A DNA stretch of 64,000 nt from positions 1 through 64,000 of the forward strand of contig CAVRXL010000001.1 in the NCBI GenBank assembly GCA_963725145.1, in the 5' to 3' direction. This DNA comes from DATAEE01 sp963725145. Its GTDB lineage: Bacteria > Acidobacteriota > Vicinamibacteria > Vicinamibacterales > 2-12-FULL-66-21. The position numbers and the translations under genes were made by a program. Below the pieces are notes generated by a model. That model ran no database searches. It was not told where the DNA came from and saw nothing but the letters and a program-made list of their open reading frames with translations. Below are positions 26,243-34,845 of this stretch, piece after piece. Every line of letters begins with the position of its first letter. Within the stretch, counting starts at the first letter, position 1.

Positions 26243-27052
26243 CTAAAACTTCACCGACAGCACGACTCCCTTGTGCCGGCTGGTCAGCACCGGCGAAACG
26301 ACGGGATACACGGTTTCCCGGCCCTTGTGCAGCTTGTCGATCACCCAGCCGGACAGAGCCCCGATTCCGGCGCCGAACCCCGCAGCCATCGAGTACATGG
26401 GGCCGGGCTCGGGCGCGTCACAACCCGCATCACAGGCTGCGTACATAGAAGCGACGAGCCCCAAGCCCGTACCGGCCCCGATGAGCGCACCTATCACCGC
26501 GCCGTTTCCCGACGGGTCGTCGACGCCCTGTCGCTCGACGCGCAGGATGTCCGATTTCCTGAGAATCTCCTCCTGCCCGGACGGCGCAAGCAGTCGCAGA
26601 CTGTCCGCCGTCGCCTGACCGAGTCGATATCGCCTGCGGTCCCCCGCTTCAAGCGTCACCATTACGTCGGTCGCGGACGGCAGCCCATCGACCGTGTCCC
26701 AGGATGCGGGATAAACGGCGGAGCCCTTGCGACCACTCGGGTCCGACCGCAGGATGAGCGCGACGTTCTCTTCCCTGAAGGCGCGCCTGTCGCCCGTTGT
26801 TACGATGCGGGCGCCCCCGTCCGTGCTCTCCACCATCACGAGCGTCAACTCGGATGCGGAGAGGGTGGCCACCCTTCCCCACGTTTCTCGATCAGCGCGA
26901 TCGATGACGACGACGTATTCCTCTGTTTTGACGACCGTCTGCAACCCTGCAAACGTCGTCGCCACAGCCTGCGCGTCAGCGCCCGATGGCAGGAGCGCGA
27001 CCATGGCGACAACGACCACTCCCCCGAGCCACGATCTGGTCGGCCAGCGCAT
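26243..27052 (-). CDS. Secreted hypothetical protein with C-terminal glycine-zipper-like segment
   Basis: ATG 27052 is preceded by AGAGG and followed by a signal peptide (SWLGGVVVVAMVALLPSGAD). An internal repeat resembles small nucleic-acid-free beta domains: GRVATLSASELTLVM near residue 60 and GQATADSLRLLAPSGQEEIL near 150, both of the 'G-V/L-x-S-L-T-L' type. Toward the C-terminus is a Gly-rich hydrophobic stretch (GAVIGALIGAGTGLGLVASM) as in outer-membrane-associated glycine zippers. I do not know a function. It starts upstream of the kinase chimera on the same strand with a 40-base gap, so the two may be co-transcribed. Confidence 0.75.
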   Translation of the reverse strand: MRWPTRSWLGGVVVVAMVALLPSGADAQAVATTFAGLQTVVKTEEYVVVIDRADRETWGRVATLSASELTLVMVESTDGGARIVTTGDRRAFREENVALILRSDPSGRKGSAVYPASWDTVDGLPSATDVMVTLEAGDRRRYRLGQATADSLRLLAPSGQEEILRKSDILRVERQGVDDPSGNGAVIGALIGAGTGLGLVASMYAACDAGCDAPEPGPMYSMAAGFGAGIGALSGWVIDKLHKGRETVYPVVSPVLTSRHKGVVLSVKF

Positions 27053-27274
27053 GTTGAACCTCTGAGAGGTAATGCGCGAACTGGTCAGAAGCGGGCTCAC
27101 CTGAGCCGGGATCGAGGCTCCCTCGATGCGCGCGGTCAAGCCCGCGCTCGCGGCAAGGGATTCGCTCCGGCTTCGGCCTTATCTTTCCCGATGCGCGGAT
27201 CGCGTGCGTCAAGATCGTCACCGGGCACACCACCCCGGACGTTCTTCTGCGTCAATCTGCGCAAATCTGCGGCT

Positions 27275-28099
27275 TCAGCGGTTCGGCAGGGTCCGGACGA
27301 AGTTGCTCAGATCGCAGGCAAACCGCGCCGGCTCCTCCCAGTGCAGCGCATGCCCAGCGCAGTCGTACACGACGAGATCCGAACCGGGAATCGAGGCGTT
27401 GAGGACGTCCTGTTCGATTCGCGTCGTCAGCTCGTCGCGATTCCCCCAGAGAATCAGCGTGGGACTGGTCACCGACCCGATGTCGGCGAAGAAGTCGGCA
27501 TCGAGGAGCGGCTTGAGCGAGGCTTTCCAGACGCGGGCGGGTACCTTGAAGCTTTCGCGCACGACGCTGCCGAGAAACGACGGCGGCACGGCCTGCGCGA
27601 GCGTGCTTTCCTGAAACTTACGCACGAAGGCCGGATCGATGGGATCGGTCAGATGCGAGACGGCCGACTCCCAGAGATCGCGGAGCCCTTCGTTGCCCGG
27701 CTTCGGCACGAAGGCGCCGACGAGCACGAGCCCGAGCGCCCTGTCGGGATGATCGATCGCAAAGCGCTGCGCGACGTACGCGCCCATCGAATGACCGACG
27801 ATGATCGCGCGCGGCAGCCCGAGCGCAGCCAGAAACGCGGCCAGGTCTCTCGAGAAGTCCTTCGGAGCGTAGCCGCCGATCGGCCGGTCGCTGTCGCCGT
27901 GCCCGCGCTGCGACGGCGCGAAGACGCGCATCGACAGCGACAGGTGCGGCAGGACGCGCGTGAACGACCGCCAGGAATCGGTAAAGCCGTGCAACAGTAC
28001 CACCGGGAGCCCGGCGGGGTTGCCTTGTTCCACGTAATCCAACGTGACGCCCGTCGCCAACTTCACCGACCGGGCAATCGGAGTGAATGTTTCCAGCAT
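27275..28099 (-). CDS. Alpha/beta hydrolase
   Basis: A 274-residue single-domain hydrolase starting at ATG 28099 after AAAGGAA. The oxyanion region is VVLLHGFTDSWRSF, the nucleophile elbow IIVGHSMGAYVAQRFA (Ser near residue 101), the acid likely in LILWGNRDELT and the His in DCAGHALHWEEPARF. It lacks a signal peptide, so it is cytoplasmic. The pattern is that of epoxide-hydrolase/haloperoxidase-like esterases; the substrate cannot be assigned. A longer frame starting at 28147 adds residues without homology. It stands alone between the hypothetical gene and a divergently organised neighbour on the same strand. Confidence 0.85.
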   Translation of the reverse strand: MLETFTPIARSVKLATGVTLDYVEQGNPAGLPVVLLHGFTDSWRSFTRVLPHLSLSMRVFAPSQRGHGDSDRPIGGYAPKDFSRDLAAFLAALGLPRAIIVGHSMGAYVAQRFAIDHPDRALGLVLVGAFVPKPGNEGLRDLWESAVSHLTDPIDPAFVRKFQESTLAQAVPPSFLGSVVRESFKVPARVWKASLKPLLDADFFADIGSVTSPTLILWGNRDELTTRIEQDVLNASIPGSDLVVYDCAGHALHWEEPARFACDLSNFVRTLPNR

Positions 28100-28192
28100 G
28101 GGTGGGTTCCTTTGGTGAGGAACCAGAATATCGGGCGAGGCCGCCACGATCGTGACGCCGGTGTAACTTAACGGTGAAGTTTGGGTACGGCG

Positions 28193-29860
28193 TCAGGGCC
28201 TCGCGACGGCAAGCAGCGGGAGATCGCGCTTCAGGCCAGGTACGCGCAGCACGCCGCGCTCGACGAACTGAAGGCCCGAGCCGGGCACGAGATCGACGAC
28301 GGTGCGCGAGACGAGCACCTCACCCGGGCCTGCGGCGGAGGCGACCGCCGAGCAGACGTCCATCAACGATCCTCCGGGCTCCGACGGATCGTGCTCGCCG
28401 ATGTGCACACCCGCGCGCAGAGCGATCTGTGCGCCCTGCGTGACGGCGACGACGGAGGTGCCGCACCTCACCGCGCGTCCCGGGCCATCGAATGCGGCCG
28501 TGAGCCGCTCGTCGCCGAGTTCGACGGTCCGGCCGCGATGCGCCGCGACCTCTCGTGTAAAGGCGCCCCGGACACGATCGCGCTCGGCGGGCGGGGCGTC
28601 CGAGAGCACCGTCAAGACGGTCGCGAGCACGCGTTCGGCAGCGGGCGTCGGATGCGTCGCCGACAGGAATTTTTCGATTTCGTCGAGGATCTCGTCCTGG
28701 TTGCCCACGAACGGCAAGTGGTCGTCACCGGGCAGCTCCACCAGCGTGGCCGTCGGAATCTTCGAGGCGACGTAGCGCCCTTCTTCGATGGTCAGGCAGC
28801 GATCGCCGCGGCGATGCACGACGAGCGTGGGCACCTTGATCGAGGGCAGAACGGCCCGCACGTCGATTTCGGCGTTCATCTTCGTGAGCGCGACGGCGGC
28901 GCCCGGGCTCGCGCCCATCCGGAGATACGACGCCCACCAGTCGCGGAACGCGGGATCGCCCGCCCGGCTCGGCGCCCGCTCCTCGATGCCGACCGGCCCG
29001 CCCCACTGCTTCAGAAGCGACTCGCAGAACTCCTCGCGCTCCTCTCGAGTGTGGCCCCACGGGTAGTCGTCTGCCTTCAGGCGCCGCGCGTAGCTGCCGA
29101 TGGCGACGAGCGCCTCGGTCTTCTCGGGATACGTCGCCGCGAAGAGCGAGCAGAGCGGTGCGCCCTCCGACACGCCGATCAACACCGCGCGCTCGGATCC
29201 CACCGCTTCCATCACCGCGCGGACGTCATCGAGCCGCTGCTCGAGCGTCGGCAATTGATCGACCGGCACCGGATCGGAGAGCCCCGTCCCGCGCTTGTCG
29301 AAGAGAATCAGCCGACCCATCGAGGCGAGGCGGGTCAGGAATCGCGCGAACGACGGCTCGTTCCAGAAGTACTCGAGGTGGGACACCCACCCCATTACGA
29401 AGACGATATCGACGTCGCCCGATCCGACGACCTGATAGGCGATGTTGACGCTGCCGCTCCGGGCGTAGTGGACGCGAGGTACTCCGGACGCCGCGGCGGG
29501 CGCGACCGGCAGCGTCGGGACGGTTGCTTCCACTGGCGCGATGAACCGGTACCCGCGGCGGTGAGCGGTCTCGATGAACTGTGGCGTGTGCGGATCGTCG
29601 CCGAGGGCTCGGCGGATCTCGCGGATCGAGACCTTCAAGACCGCGTCGCCGACGAAAACGCCCGGCCACACGGCGTCGAGCAGATCCCGCTTGCTGACCA
29701 GACGGCCCGCGCGCGTCGTCAGGTGCTGAAGCACCGCGAAGGCCTTCGGCGTCAACGGCACGGCGGTGCCGGCACGGTAGAGCTGGCCGCTCGCGACATC
29801 CAGGCAGAACGCGCCGAACGTGACCGGCGATTCGGGTGGCAGCGCTATCGCCACGATCAT
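28193..29860 (-). CDS. Winged-helix - alpha/beta hydrolase - degenerate cyclase-like protein
   Basis: A 555-residue three-part protein. Residues ~12-110: winged helix (PLTPKAFAVLQHLTTRAGRL, VLKVSIREIRRALGDD, ETAHRRGYRFIAP). Residues ~128-410: hydrolase (SVNIAYQVVGSGDVDIVFVM, ILFDKRGTGLSDPV, LIGVSEGAPLCSLFAATYPE, GDDHLPFVGNQDEIL). Residues ~430-550 resemble a class III adenylate/guanylate cyclase domain (FDGPGRAVRCGT, RAGVHIGEHDP, VLVSRTVVDLVPGSGLQFVE). The cyclase metal-binding Asp residues are not evident, so that domain is probably a non-catalytic sensor. This architecture recurs in Acidobacteriota and Proteobacteria. It is likely a DNA-binding regulator that senses a small molecule through the hydrolase fold (inference). 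Confidence 0.88.
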   Translation of the reverse strand: MIVAIALPPESPVTFGAFCLDVASGQLYRAGTAVPLTPKAFAVLQHLTTRAGRLVSKRDLLDAVWPGVFVGDAVLKVSIREIRRALGDDPHTPQFIETAHRRGYRFIAPVEATVPTLPVAPAAASGVPRVHYARSGSVNIAYQVVGSGDVDIVFVMGWVSHLEYFWNEPSFARFLTRLASMGRLILFDKRGTGLSDPVPVDQLPTLEQRLDDVRAVMEAVGSERAVLIGVSEGAPLCSLFAATYPEKTEALVAIGSYARRLKADDYPWGHTREEREEFCESLLKQWGGPVGIEERAPSRAGDPAFRDWWASYLRMGASPGAAVALTKMNAEIDVRAVLPSIKVPTLVVHRRGDRCLTIEEGRYVASKIPTATLVELPGDDHLPFVGNQDEILDEIEKFLSATHPTPAAERVLATVLTVLSDAPPAERDRVRGAFTREVAAHRGRTVELGDERLTAAFDGPGRAVRCGTSVVAVTQGAQIALRAGVHIGEHDPSEPGGSLMDVCSAVASAAGPGEVLVSRTVVDLVPGSGLQFVERGVLRVPGLKRDLPLLAVARP

Positions 29861-29945
29861 TGATCTTAACGATTACCGAATCAGAACGAACAGATTCCTC
29901 GGTCCGGTCGCAGCTCGGTCACCAAAATGACGATAATGAACCGGT

Positions 29946-30383
29946 ATGCTCCCGGTCCTGACCTGGCTGACGCTGGCGTTGGCCTCCTCTCCTCAGCCTG
30001 CCGCGCAGTCACCGGTCGTGATCTCCCGCGATCAGCAGGGAAACGCCGTTCAGTTGCCGCAGGCCGGCGCCATCACGGTCGTGCAGTTCATGGCGACGTG
30101 GTGCGCCCCTTGCCACGAGCAGACGAAGACGCTCGTCGAGCTGCATCCAACCTACGCGCCCCGCGGCGTGCACATCGCCGCTGTCTCCGTAGACCGCGCC
30201 GCCGAGCACAAGCTCCTCCCCATCTACATCGAGGACTTCAAGGTGCCGTATCCGATGCTCGTCGGCGGCACGGTTGACCAACTGGAGAAATTGGGCTTCG
30301 GCGACACGCTGCCGGCGCTCCTGATCTTCGACAAGGACGGACAGATCTTCGACAAGCTTTCTGATGGGGCTGGTCGCGCCTGA
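29946..30383 (+). CDS. TlpA-like thioredoxin-fold protein, 3' end disturbed
   Basis: A signal peptide (MLPVLTWLTLALASSPQPAA) is followed by a thioredoxin fold with redox motif FMATWCAPCHEQTKTLVEL (WCAPC) and the cis-Pro region GDTLPALLIFDKDGQIFDKL. The native frame ends SDGAGRA at 30383. One base out of frame the sequence continues MGLVAPELLTEE, the expected C-terminal helix, and then runs straight into the AT-rich block. It probably reduces or isomerises disulfides in the periplasm. Start at ATG 29946 is supported by the signal peptide. The gene is likely intact in the organism. Confidence 0.78.
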   Translation: MLPVLTWLTLALASSPQPAAQSPVVISRDQQGNAVQLPQAGAITVVQFMATWCAPCHEQTKTLVELHPTYAPRGVHIAAVSVDRAAEHKLLPIYIEDFKVPYPMLVGGTVDQLEKLGFGDTLPALLIFDKDGQIFDKLSDGAGRA

Positions 30384-30397
30384 GCTCCTGACGGAAG

Positions 30398-30551
30398 AGG
30401 AAAATATTAAATAGTTATAACTATATAAGAACGAAATGGGATATGTAGTTATAAGATGAATCAATAGAAAAAAAAAAATTTATAAAATAAAGATAATGTT
30501 TTAATAATATTAATAAAAATTGTTTATAATAAATTTATTTTAAAAAAAAAC
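30398..30551. other. AT-rich block, probable assembly scar
   Basis: About 150 bases consist almost only of A and T, with runs of up to 11 A and TTTATAAAATAAAGATAATG-like text, in a genome that is otherwise very GC-rich. The thioredoxin gene loses its end on the left and the CusA-like frame its beginning on the right. No origin motifs, genes or repeats shared with the rest of the window are seen. Confidence 0.75.
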
Positions 30552-31560
30552 TGAGACGGCGATCGCGATTCCGCTCGAGGTCGCGCTGGCCGGGTTGCCG
30601 GACGTGCGGCGCGTGCGATCCAACTCGCAGCTTGGCGTGGCCCAGGTCACCATCGAGTTTGATCCGAACGCCGACTATTACCGGTCCCGGCAGTTCGTCG
30701 CGGAGCGCGTCGCACAGGTGACGGGCCAGCTGCCGGCAGGCACCGACCCACCACTGATCTCTAGTCTCACCGGTCGGCTCAACGAGATCTTCGAGTTCAC
30801 GCTGGAAGCAGACCCCGGCGCCGCGGATCTGATGACGCTCCGGGATCTCGCCGAGTTCGAAGTCAACAACCGGCTGGTGGCGGTGCCTGGTGTCGCCGCG
30901 GTGGAACGGCTCGGCGGATATCTCCGGCAGTTCCAGGTGCAGCTCGATCCCGAGCGGATGTCCGCACGGCGCGTCAGCCTGGACGAAGTGATGCACGCGG
31001 TGCAGGAGTCGAATCATCAACGCGGCCGGGGGCATTAGTCGCGCAGGGATCAATCGAGTGGACGGTGCGGGCACTCGGACGGAGCGCAGACCGTCGACGA
31101 TCTTCGGCGAACCGTCGTCACCACCCGCGGAGATGTGCCCGTCCTCCTCGGCGACGTCGCCGATATCCGAGAGGCGGCAGCGGTTCGCCGGGGCATGGCG
31201 CACCGCCTGAAAGGGGAAGTGGTGAGCGCCGAATCATCAAGCAATTCGGCGCCGACACGGTCCACGTCGCCTCCGGGATTCGTCAGGCGGTCGAAGAGAT
31301 CAGACGTGCGCTGCCGAAGGGTGTCGAGCTGCGCATTGTCTACGACCAGTCGCAACTCGTCACGTCTGCGCTGGGAGGGGTCGGCAGGGCCGTGCTGCTG
31401 GGCGGTGTCTTCGTCGTGCTCGTCATCCTGCTGCTCCTCGGAAACCTGCGAGCCGCCTGGTCGTGACGCTGACGATTCCCACTCTCGATTGCGCTTGCGG
31501 GGCTGATGCTGCAGCCGCTGGGCGTCGGCCTCAATACGATGACCCTCGGCGGATGGCGGC
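30552..31560 (+). pseudogene. CusA/CzcA-type heavy-metal RND pump, N-terminal fragment with indels
   Basis: Reading resumes directly after the AT block with IPLEVALAGLPDVRRVRSNS, QLGVAQVTIEFDPNADYYRS and RQFVAERVAQVTGQLPAGTD, the porter domain of CusA-type pumps. It continues GVAAVERLGGYLRQFQVQLD. After about 31015 the frame breaks repeatedly but recognisable pieces follow: PVLLGDVADIREAAAVRRGM, KGVELRIVYDQSQLVTSALG, VLLGGVFVVLVILLLLGNLR and a last LNTMTLGG near 31550. The first ~50 residues and everything after transmembrane helix 3-4 are missing. It is either a decayed gene or a poorly assembled repeat of a full pump located elsewhere. Confidence 0.7.
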
Positions 31561-31773
31561 TCGACTGGTTGACCGGCAGCCGGACGTCTCCGCGCCCTGC
31601 GCCCTTCGTTCCACCGAAAGCGGAGCGCGAGGAGGACGAGCTGCCGCACATGCACGCGCGCGCGTCGCTCGCCAAACAGGAAGGCCGACGAGCCGGATCG
31701 CTCGTCCCTTCCTGACCCCTTTGACCCGGCGAGGGACGGGCGGTCCGTGGGACCGCCGAGCAGCATGCGGGCA
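31561..31773. other. Unassigned stretch between two gene fragments
   Basis: No convincing coding signal. A forward frame reads PAPFVPPKAEREEDELPHMH and stops at 31715. The hairpin GGCGGTCC-GTG-GGACCGCC lies at 31739-31757, a variant of the one at 9312-9332. The junction where the CusA-like text stops is near 31560. Confidence 0.45.
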
Positions 31774-32158
31774 AGTGGACGGTCGGCGCGCGCTTCATCA
31801 GCGACCAGATCGATCGCGCGAAGCTGCGATTCACGCTGACCCGCGGCCTCACCGACAGCCTTCAGGTGGGGATCGAATGGAACCCGCTGGCGGAGAAGGT
31901 CAGCCCGCTCGCCAACTGGCGGGCGATCTCGGAAACGGAGCGACGACCTGCGAGCATCACGGGCTCAGTAGATGCGATCGGGAAGCATCGGGCAAGTGGA
32001 CGGTCGGCGCGCGCGTCATCAGCGACCAGATCGATCGCGCGAAGCTGCGATTCACGCTGACCCGCGGCCTCACCGACAGCCTTCAGGTGGGGATCGAATG
32101 GAACCCGCTGGCGGAGAAGGTCAGCCCGCTCGCCAACTGGCGGGCGATCTCGGAAACG
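31774..32158. repeat. Tandem duplication of a ~165-base coding segment
   Basis: The segment beginning GGCAAGTGGACGGTCGGCGC and ending GGGCGATCTCGGAAAC is present at about 31774-31935 and again at 31989-32158, identical except for a CTTCATC/GTCATC difference near the start. The 50-odd bases between (with GCATCACGGGCTCAGTAG) belong to neither copy. Confidence 0.85.
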
Positions 32159-32491
32159 AGCGACGTCCTGCGATCATCTTCGGGACGTCATCCGATCGCA
32201 TCGGGACGCCCTCGGGCCAATCCTTCTACGTCACGGCGAGCAAGGATCTGTCTCCCTGGCTGCGGGTGCCGCTGGCGCCGTACTGTCGGCGTCGCGTACG
32301 GCACCTACGAGGACAAGGCCCGGGCCATCGCCGGGCTGAACATCTACTTTCCCGCGAGCGTGTCGTCGCTCGTGATCTACGACGGCGTGAAGGTGCATCC
32401 CACCCTGAGCTGGTCGCGCGACCGGCACACGATCTCGTTCGTGCTCGCGAACGCCGAGGACCCCGGCGTCAGCTACAGCGTGGTGTTCTGA
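31774..32491 (+). pseudogene. Beta-rich envelope-type protein with internally duplicated segment, broken frame
   Basis: The text KWTVGARVISDQIDRAKLRF, TLTRGLTDSLQVGIEWNPLA and EKVSPLANWRAISET is encoded twice, at 31774-31935 and 31989-32158. After the second copy the sequence continues TPSGQSFYVTASKDLSPWLR, then GLNIYFPASVSSLVIYDGVK and VKVHPTLSWSRDRHTISFVL, ending YSVVF* at 32491. Frame shifts near 32165 and 32285 are needed. Alternating hydrophobic strands and terminal Phe suggest an outer-membrane barrel. I do not recognise the family. The doubled segment looks like a recombination or assembly duplication rather than a repeat domain. Confidence 0.5.
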
Positions 32492-32504
32492 AGTTCGATT
32501 GCAC

Positions 32505-33929
32505 CTACGGCACGCGCTCCACGGGCGGCGGCTTCCACGTTCCGTCGATGATGGCCTGTGCTCGGCCAGTAGAGCCGCATGAACACGTTGAACGAATCTG
32601 GCGGCGCCGGCAGCCAGTTCGATTCCACGATCCTTCCCCGGGGAGTCGTGCTGCACGTAGATCGTCACGGATCCATCCGCCGCCATCTTGCAGCTTGTCG
32701 CGATCGCCGATGGCATAACGCCCGATGGGGTTCTGCACGAACGCCTGCTTCGCGTTGTACATCGTGATGGACCAGAAGGCGTTCACCGGCGGCTGCTGCC
32801 CCTTCGGAAAGCGAATCACGTAGCGATTCGCCCCGGAAAGCGGCTGACCTGTGCTGTCGACGATGGCGTGTGGGTAGATGGCGTCTGCGGGAAGGTTCGC
32901 GCCCAACCCGACCATGGCGACGACGGCTCGCCACGTGTAGTCCGTACCAAAATTCGCGGTGTTGGCTGGCAAGATGTCCCAGCCATTGACCTTCGTGCCG
33001 TGCGACTTCTTGGCCTCCGCTATGAGCCGTGCCTGCCCGGCCTTGACGCCTTGTTCGACGGCGCTGGCCACCGCGGGATCGAGGCTCTTCGGGTCGAACG
33101 GTTTGCCCGGCGCGACGCCAATCGCCGCGAACCGCGCAAGCGCCGGCGCGTCGGCGGAAGCCGGCGGATGGTCCTGCATCAGCGCGTTCAGCCGCCCGAA
33201 GAACGTGGGTGCGTCCATCCTCGCCACCTGCTCGACGGGCGGCGTCTTCACATCGATGCCAGGAGGAACGGGCACGTTGGCGGGCGGCGTATAGGGTTTG
33301 CCCCAGGCGCTGAGCGGCATGAGCTTGTACTGATCTTGAATCGCATGCACCGCGGCGTAGTCAGCTTTCCCGTTCGTCTGAGTGCGGCCGATGAGCCAGA
33401 CCATGTCGGTCGGCGACTTGATCTCCTTGACGCCTGCCGGGAGCGTGCCCGTCCACCGCGGTCCGACAATGGCGAACTCGCCCTTGCCGCCGCCGGTTGT
33501 TCGTGTCCCCGGTGAGGCGAACACGTTGGTCCACGCGTCCACCATCTGCATGAGGTAGTAGCGTTTTCCAACTGCGGGGACGCTCAGGATCATCGGCTCA
33601 GCCTTCAGATCGAGAAAGCCGAGCGAATACAGCGTGTCGGCGTTTGGGCTTACCACGTCGGTGAACGTGTAGTCGGGAAACGCTCTGAGATGGTTCAGCT
33701 GATTGACCGGCGCCTTGGCGCCTTCGATCTTCGGAACGGCCGTCGACACCTGTCGCGTCACGTCCATGATCACGAGCGGATACCCGAAAAGATACGCGTC
33801 GGTGACGACCGCCTGCATCCCGTCGTGAGCCGCTGCTGTTTGCCCGGTCGCCGCCGGCCTGTCTGGCGCTTCGCCGGCACAGGCCGAGCAGATGGCGCAC
33901 GTGACCGCGAACGCTGTCACCCTGAGCAT
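32505..33929 (-). CDS. DUF1254/DUF1214 lipoprotein, C-terminus frameshifted
   Basis: From ATG 33929 (AAAGGGG 7 bases upstream) the N-terminus LRVTAFAVTCAICSACAG carries a lipobox-like Cys. DUF1254 follows (DAYLFGYPLVIMDVTRQVST, VVSPNADTLYSLGFLDLKAE, YYLMQMVDAWTNVFASPGTR), then DUF1214 (NFGTDYTWRAVVAMVGLGAN, YVIRFPKGQQPPVNAFWSIT, NPIGRYAIGDRDKL). At about 32690-32710 the frame shifts and the true sequence runs ADGSVTIYVQHDSPGKD, with further one-base changes near 32640 and 32580 before TGRAQAIIDGTWKPPPVERV. It is a periplasmic or membrane-attached protein of unknown function; a longer frame begins at 33956. Confidence 0.85.
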   Translation of the reverse strand: MLRVTAFAVTCAICSACAGEAPDRPAATGQTAAAHDGMQAVVTDAYLFGYPLVIMDVTRQVSTAVPKIEGAKAPVNQLNHLRAFPDYTFTDVVSPNADTLYSLGFLDLKAEPMILSVPAVGKRYYLMQMVDAWTNVFASPGTRTTGGGKGEFAIVGPRWTGTLPAGVKEIKSPTDMVWLIGRTQTNGKADYAAVHAIQDQYKLMPLSAWGKPYTPPANVPVPPGIDVKTPPVEQVARMDAPTFFGRLNALMQDHPPASADAPALARFAAIGVAPGKPFDPKSLDPAVASAVEQGVKAGQARLIAEAKKSHGTKVNGWDILPANTANFGTDYTWRAVVAMVGLGANLPADAIYPHAIVDSTGQPLSGANRYVIRFPKGQQPPVNAFWSITMYNAKQAFVQNPIGRYAIGDRDKLQDGGGWIRDDLRAARLPGEGSWNRTGCRRRQIRSTCSCGSTGRAQAIIDGTWKPPPVERVP

Positions 33930-34009
33930 ATCGTTCCCCTTTGTGCCGCATTTCATCGGCGCAGGCTACGTGCTCAGGTGGACGCCCCGCTACTGGACCA
34001 AAGGCCTAT

Positions 34010-34707
34010 TCACCACTCGAGCGGACGGCCGTCGCGGAAGAAGCCGCCCGTCGGCCCGTCGTCTGGCAGCGTCGCGGCCCAGACGATGCCGGCCGCGCCT
34101 TCTGGCACGGGCCGGCCGCCGCGACCGCCCATGTCGGTCGCGACCCATCCCGGGCAGATTGCATTGACGAGCACATCCGAACGGCGCAGCTCGTCCGCCA
34201 TCATCAGCGTCAGACCATTCAACGCGAGCTTCGACGCGCGGTAGGCGGGCGCGTGCGCGCGCATTTCGTGCAGGGCGCCCGCCTCGCTCGACACGTTGAC
34301 GATGCGCCCGTAGCGTTGGCGGCGCATGAATACGGCGGCCATCTGCGCCAGCCGCCAGGCGCCGACGAGATTCGTGTCGAGCGCCTCGCGGACGATCTTC
34401 AAATCGGCTGTGAGGACGGACTGGCCGGAGTCGTAGTGGATCGCGGCGTTGTTCACGAGCACGTCGAGGCGGCCGTAATCACCCTCGATCAGGTGGCGGC
34501 ATGCCGCGACGTCGTCAGTTGACGTCACGTCGAGTGCACGGGCCGAACGTCCGCGCTTCCGATCGCGCGCGCCGCCTTCGCGCCCGCTTCGAGGCTGCGC
34601 GAGCCGAGCAGCACGCGGAGCCCGCGCGCGGCGAGCTGCCGCGCCGTCTCGAGTCCGAGGCCGCGGTTTCCACCAGTCACCAGTGCCACTCGGGAGATCG
34701 TCGTCAT
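34010..34707 (-). CDS. Short-chain dehydrogenase/reductase (SDR), one frameshift
   Basis: ATG 34707 opens with the NAD(P)-binding motif RVALVTGGNRGLGLETARQL. The frame ends early at 34525, but a one-base change near 34535 continues TSTDDVAACRHLIEGDYGRL, then DVLVNNAAIHYDSG, the catalytic AYRASKLALNGLTLMMADEL (Tyr-xxx-Lys) and VNAICPGWVATDMGG. Total length is ~232 residues, normal for classical SDRs of the carbonyl-reductase-like group. A truncated paralogue of its first ~36 residues sits at 36250-36359, beyond the HNH gene. Substrate is unknown. Confidence 0.82.
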
Positions 34708-34797
34708 GTGCGACTCGCCCCTCGTTCAGAACGCACCCGGAAACCCACCTGTGGTCGGAGAACCTTCACTAGACGACTCGGTCCAGACTAGTGCCGG

Positions 34798-34818
34798 CTG
34801 GCACAACATCGGTGCCAG
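34798..34818. repeat. Hairpin CTGGCAC-AACATCG-GTGCCAG, left copy
   Basis: A perfect 7-bp stem with loop AACATCG lies 28 bases past the HNH gene's 3' end. A 20-base stretch (TGGCACAACATCGGTGCCAG) is identical, including the loop, to a copy at 36192-36211 on the other side of that gene and in the same orientation. CTCGGTCC precedes both copies. Confidence 0.75.
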
Positions 34819-34845
34819 TCACCTCCGGCAGTCGCTCGGTCGACC

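Noticed and set aside
30398..30551. AT-rich block as a replication origin or DNA-unwinding element
   Set aside because: No DnaA-box cluster, dnaA, dnaN or parAB nearby, and both flanking genes are cut, which fits an assembly defect better.
31561..31715. Short forward frame after the CusA fragment as a metal-binding protein (HMHAR)
   Set aside because: A single H-M-H in a charged low-complexity frame between two broken genes is not enough evidence.
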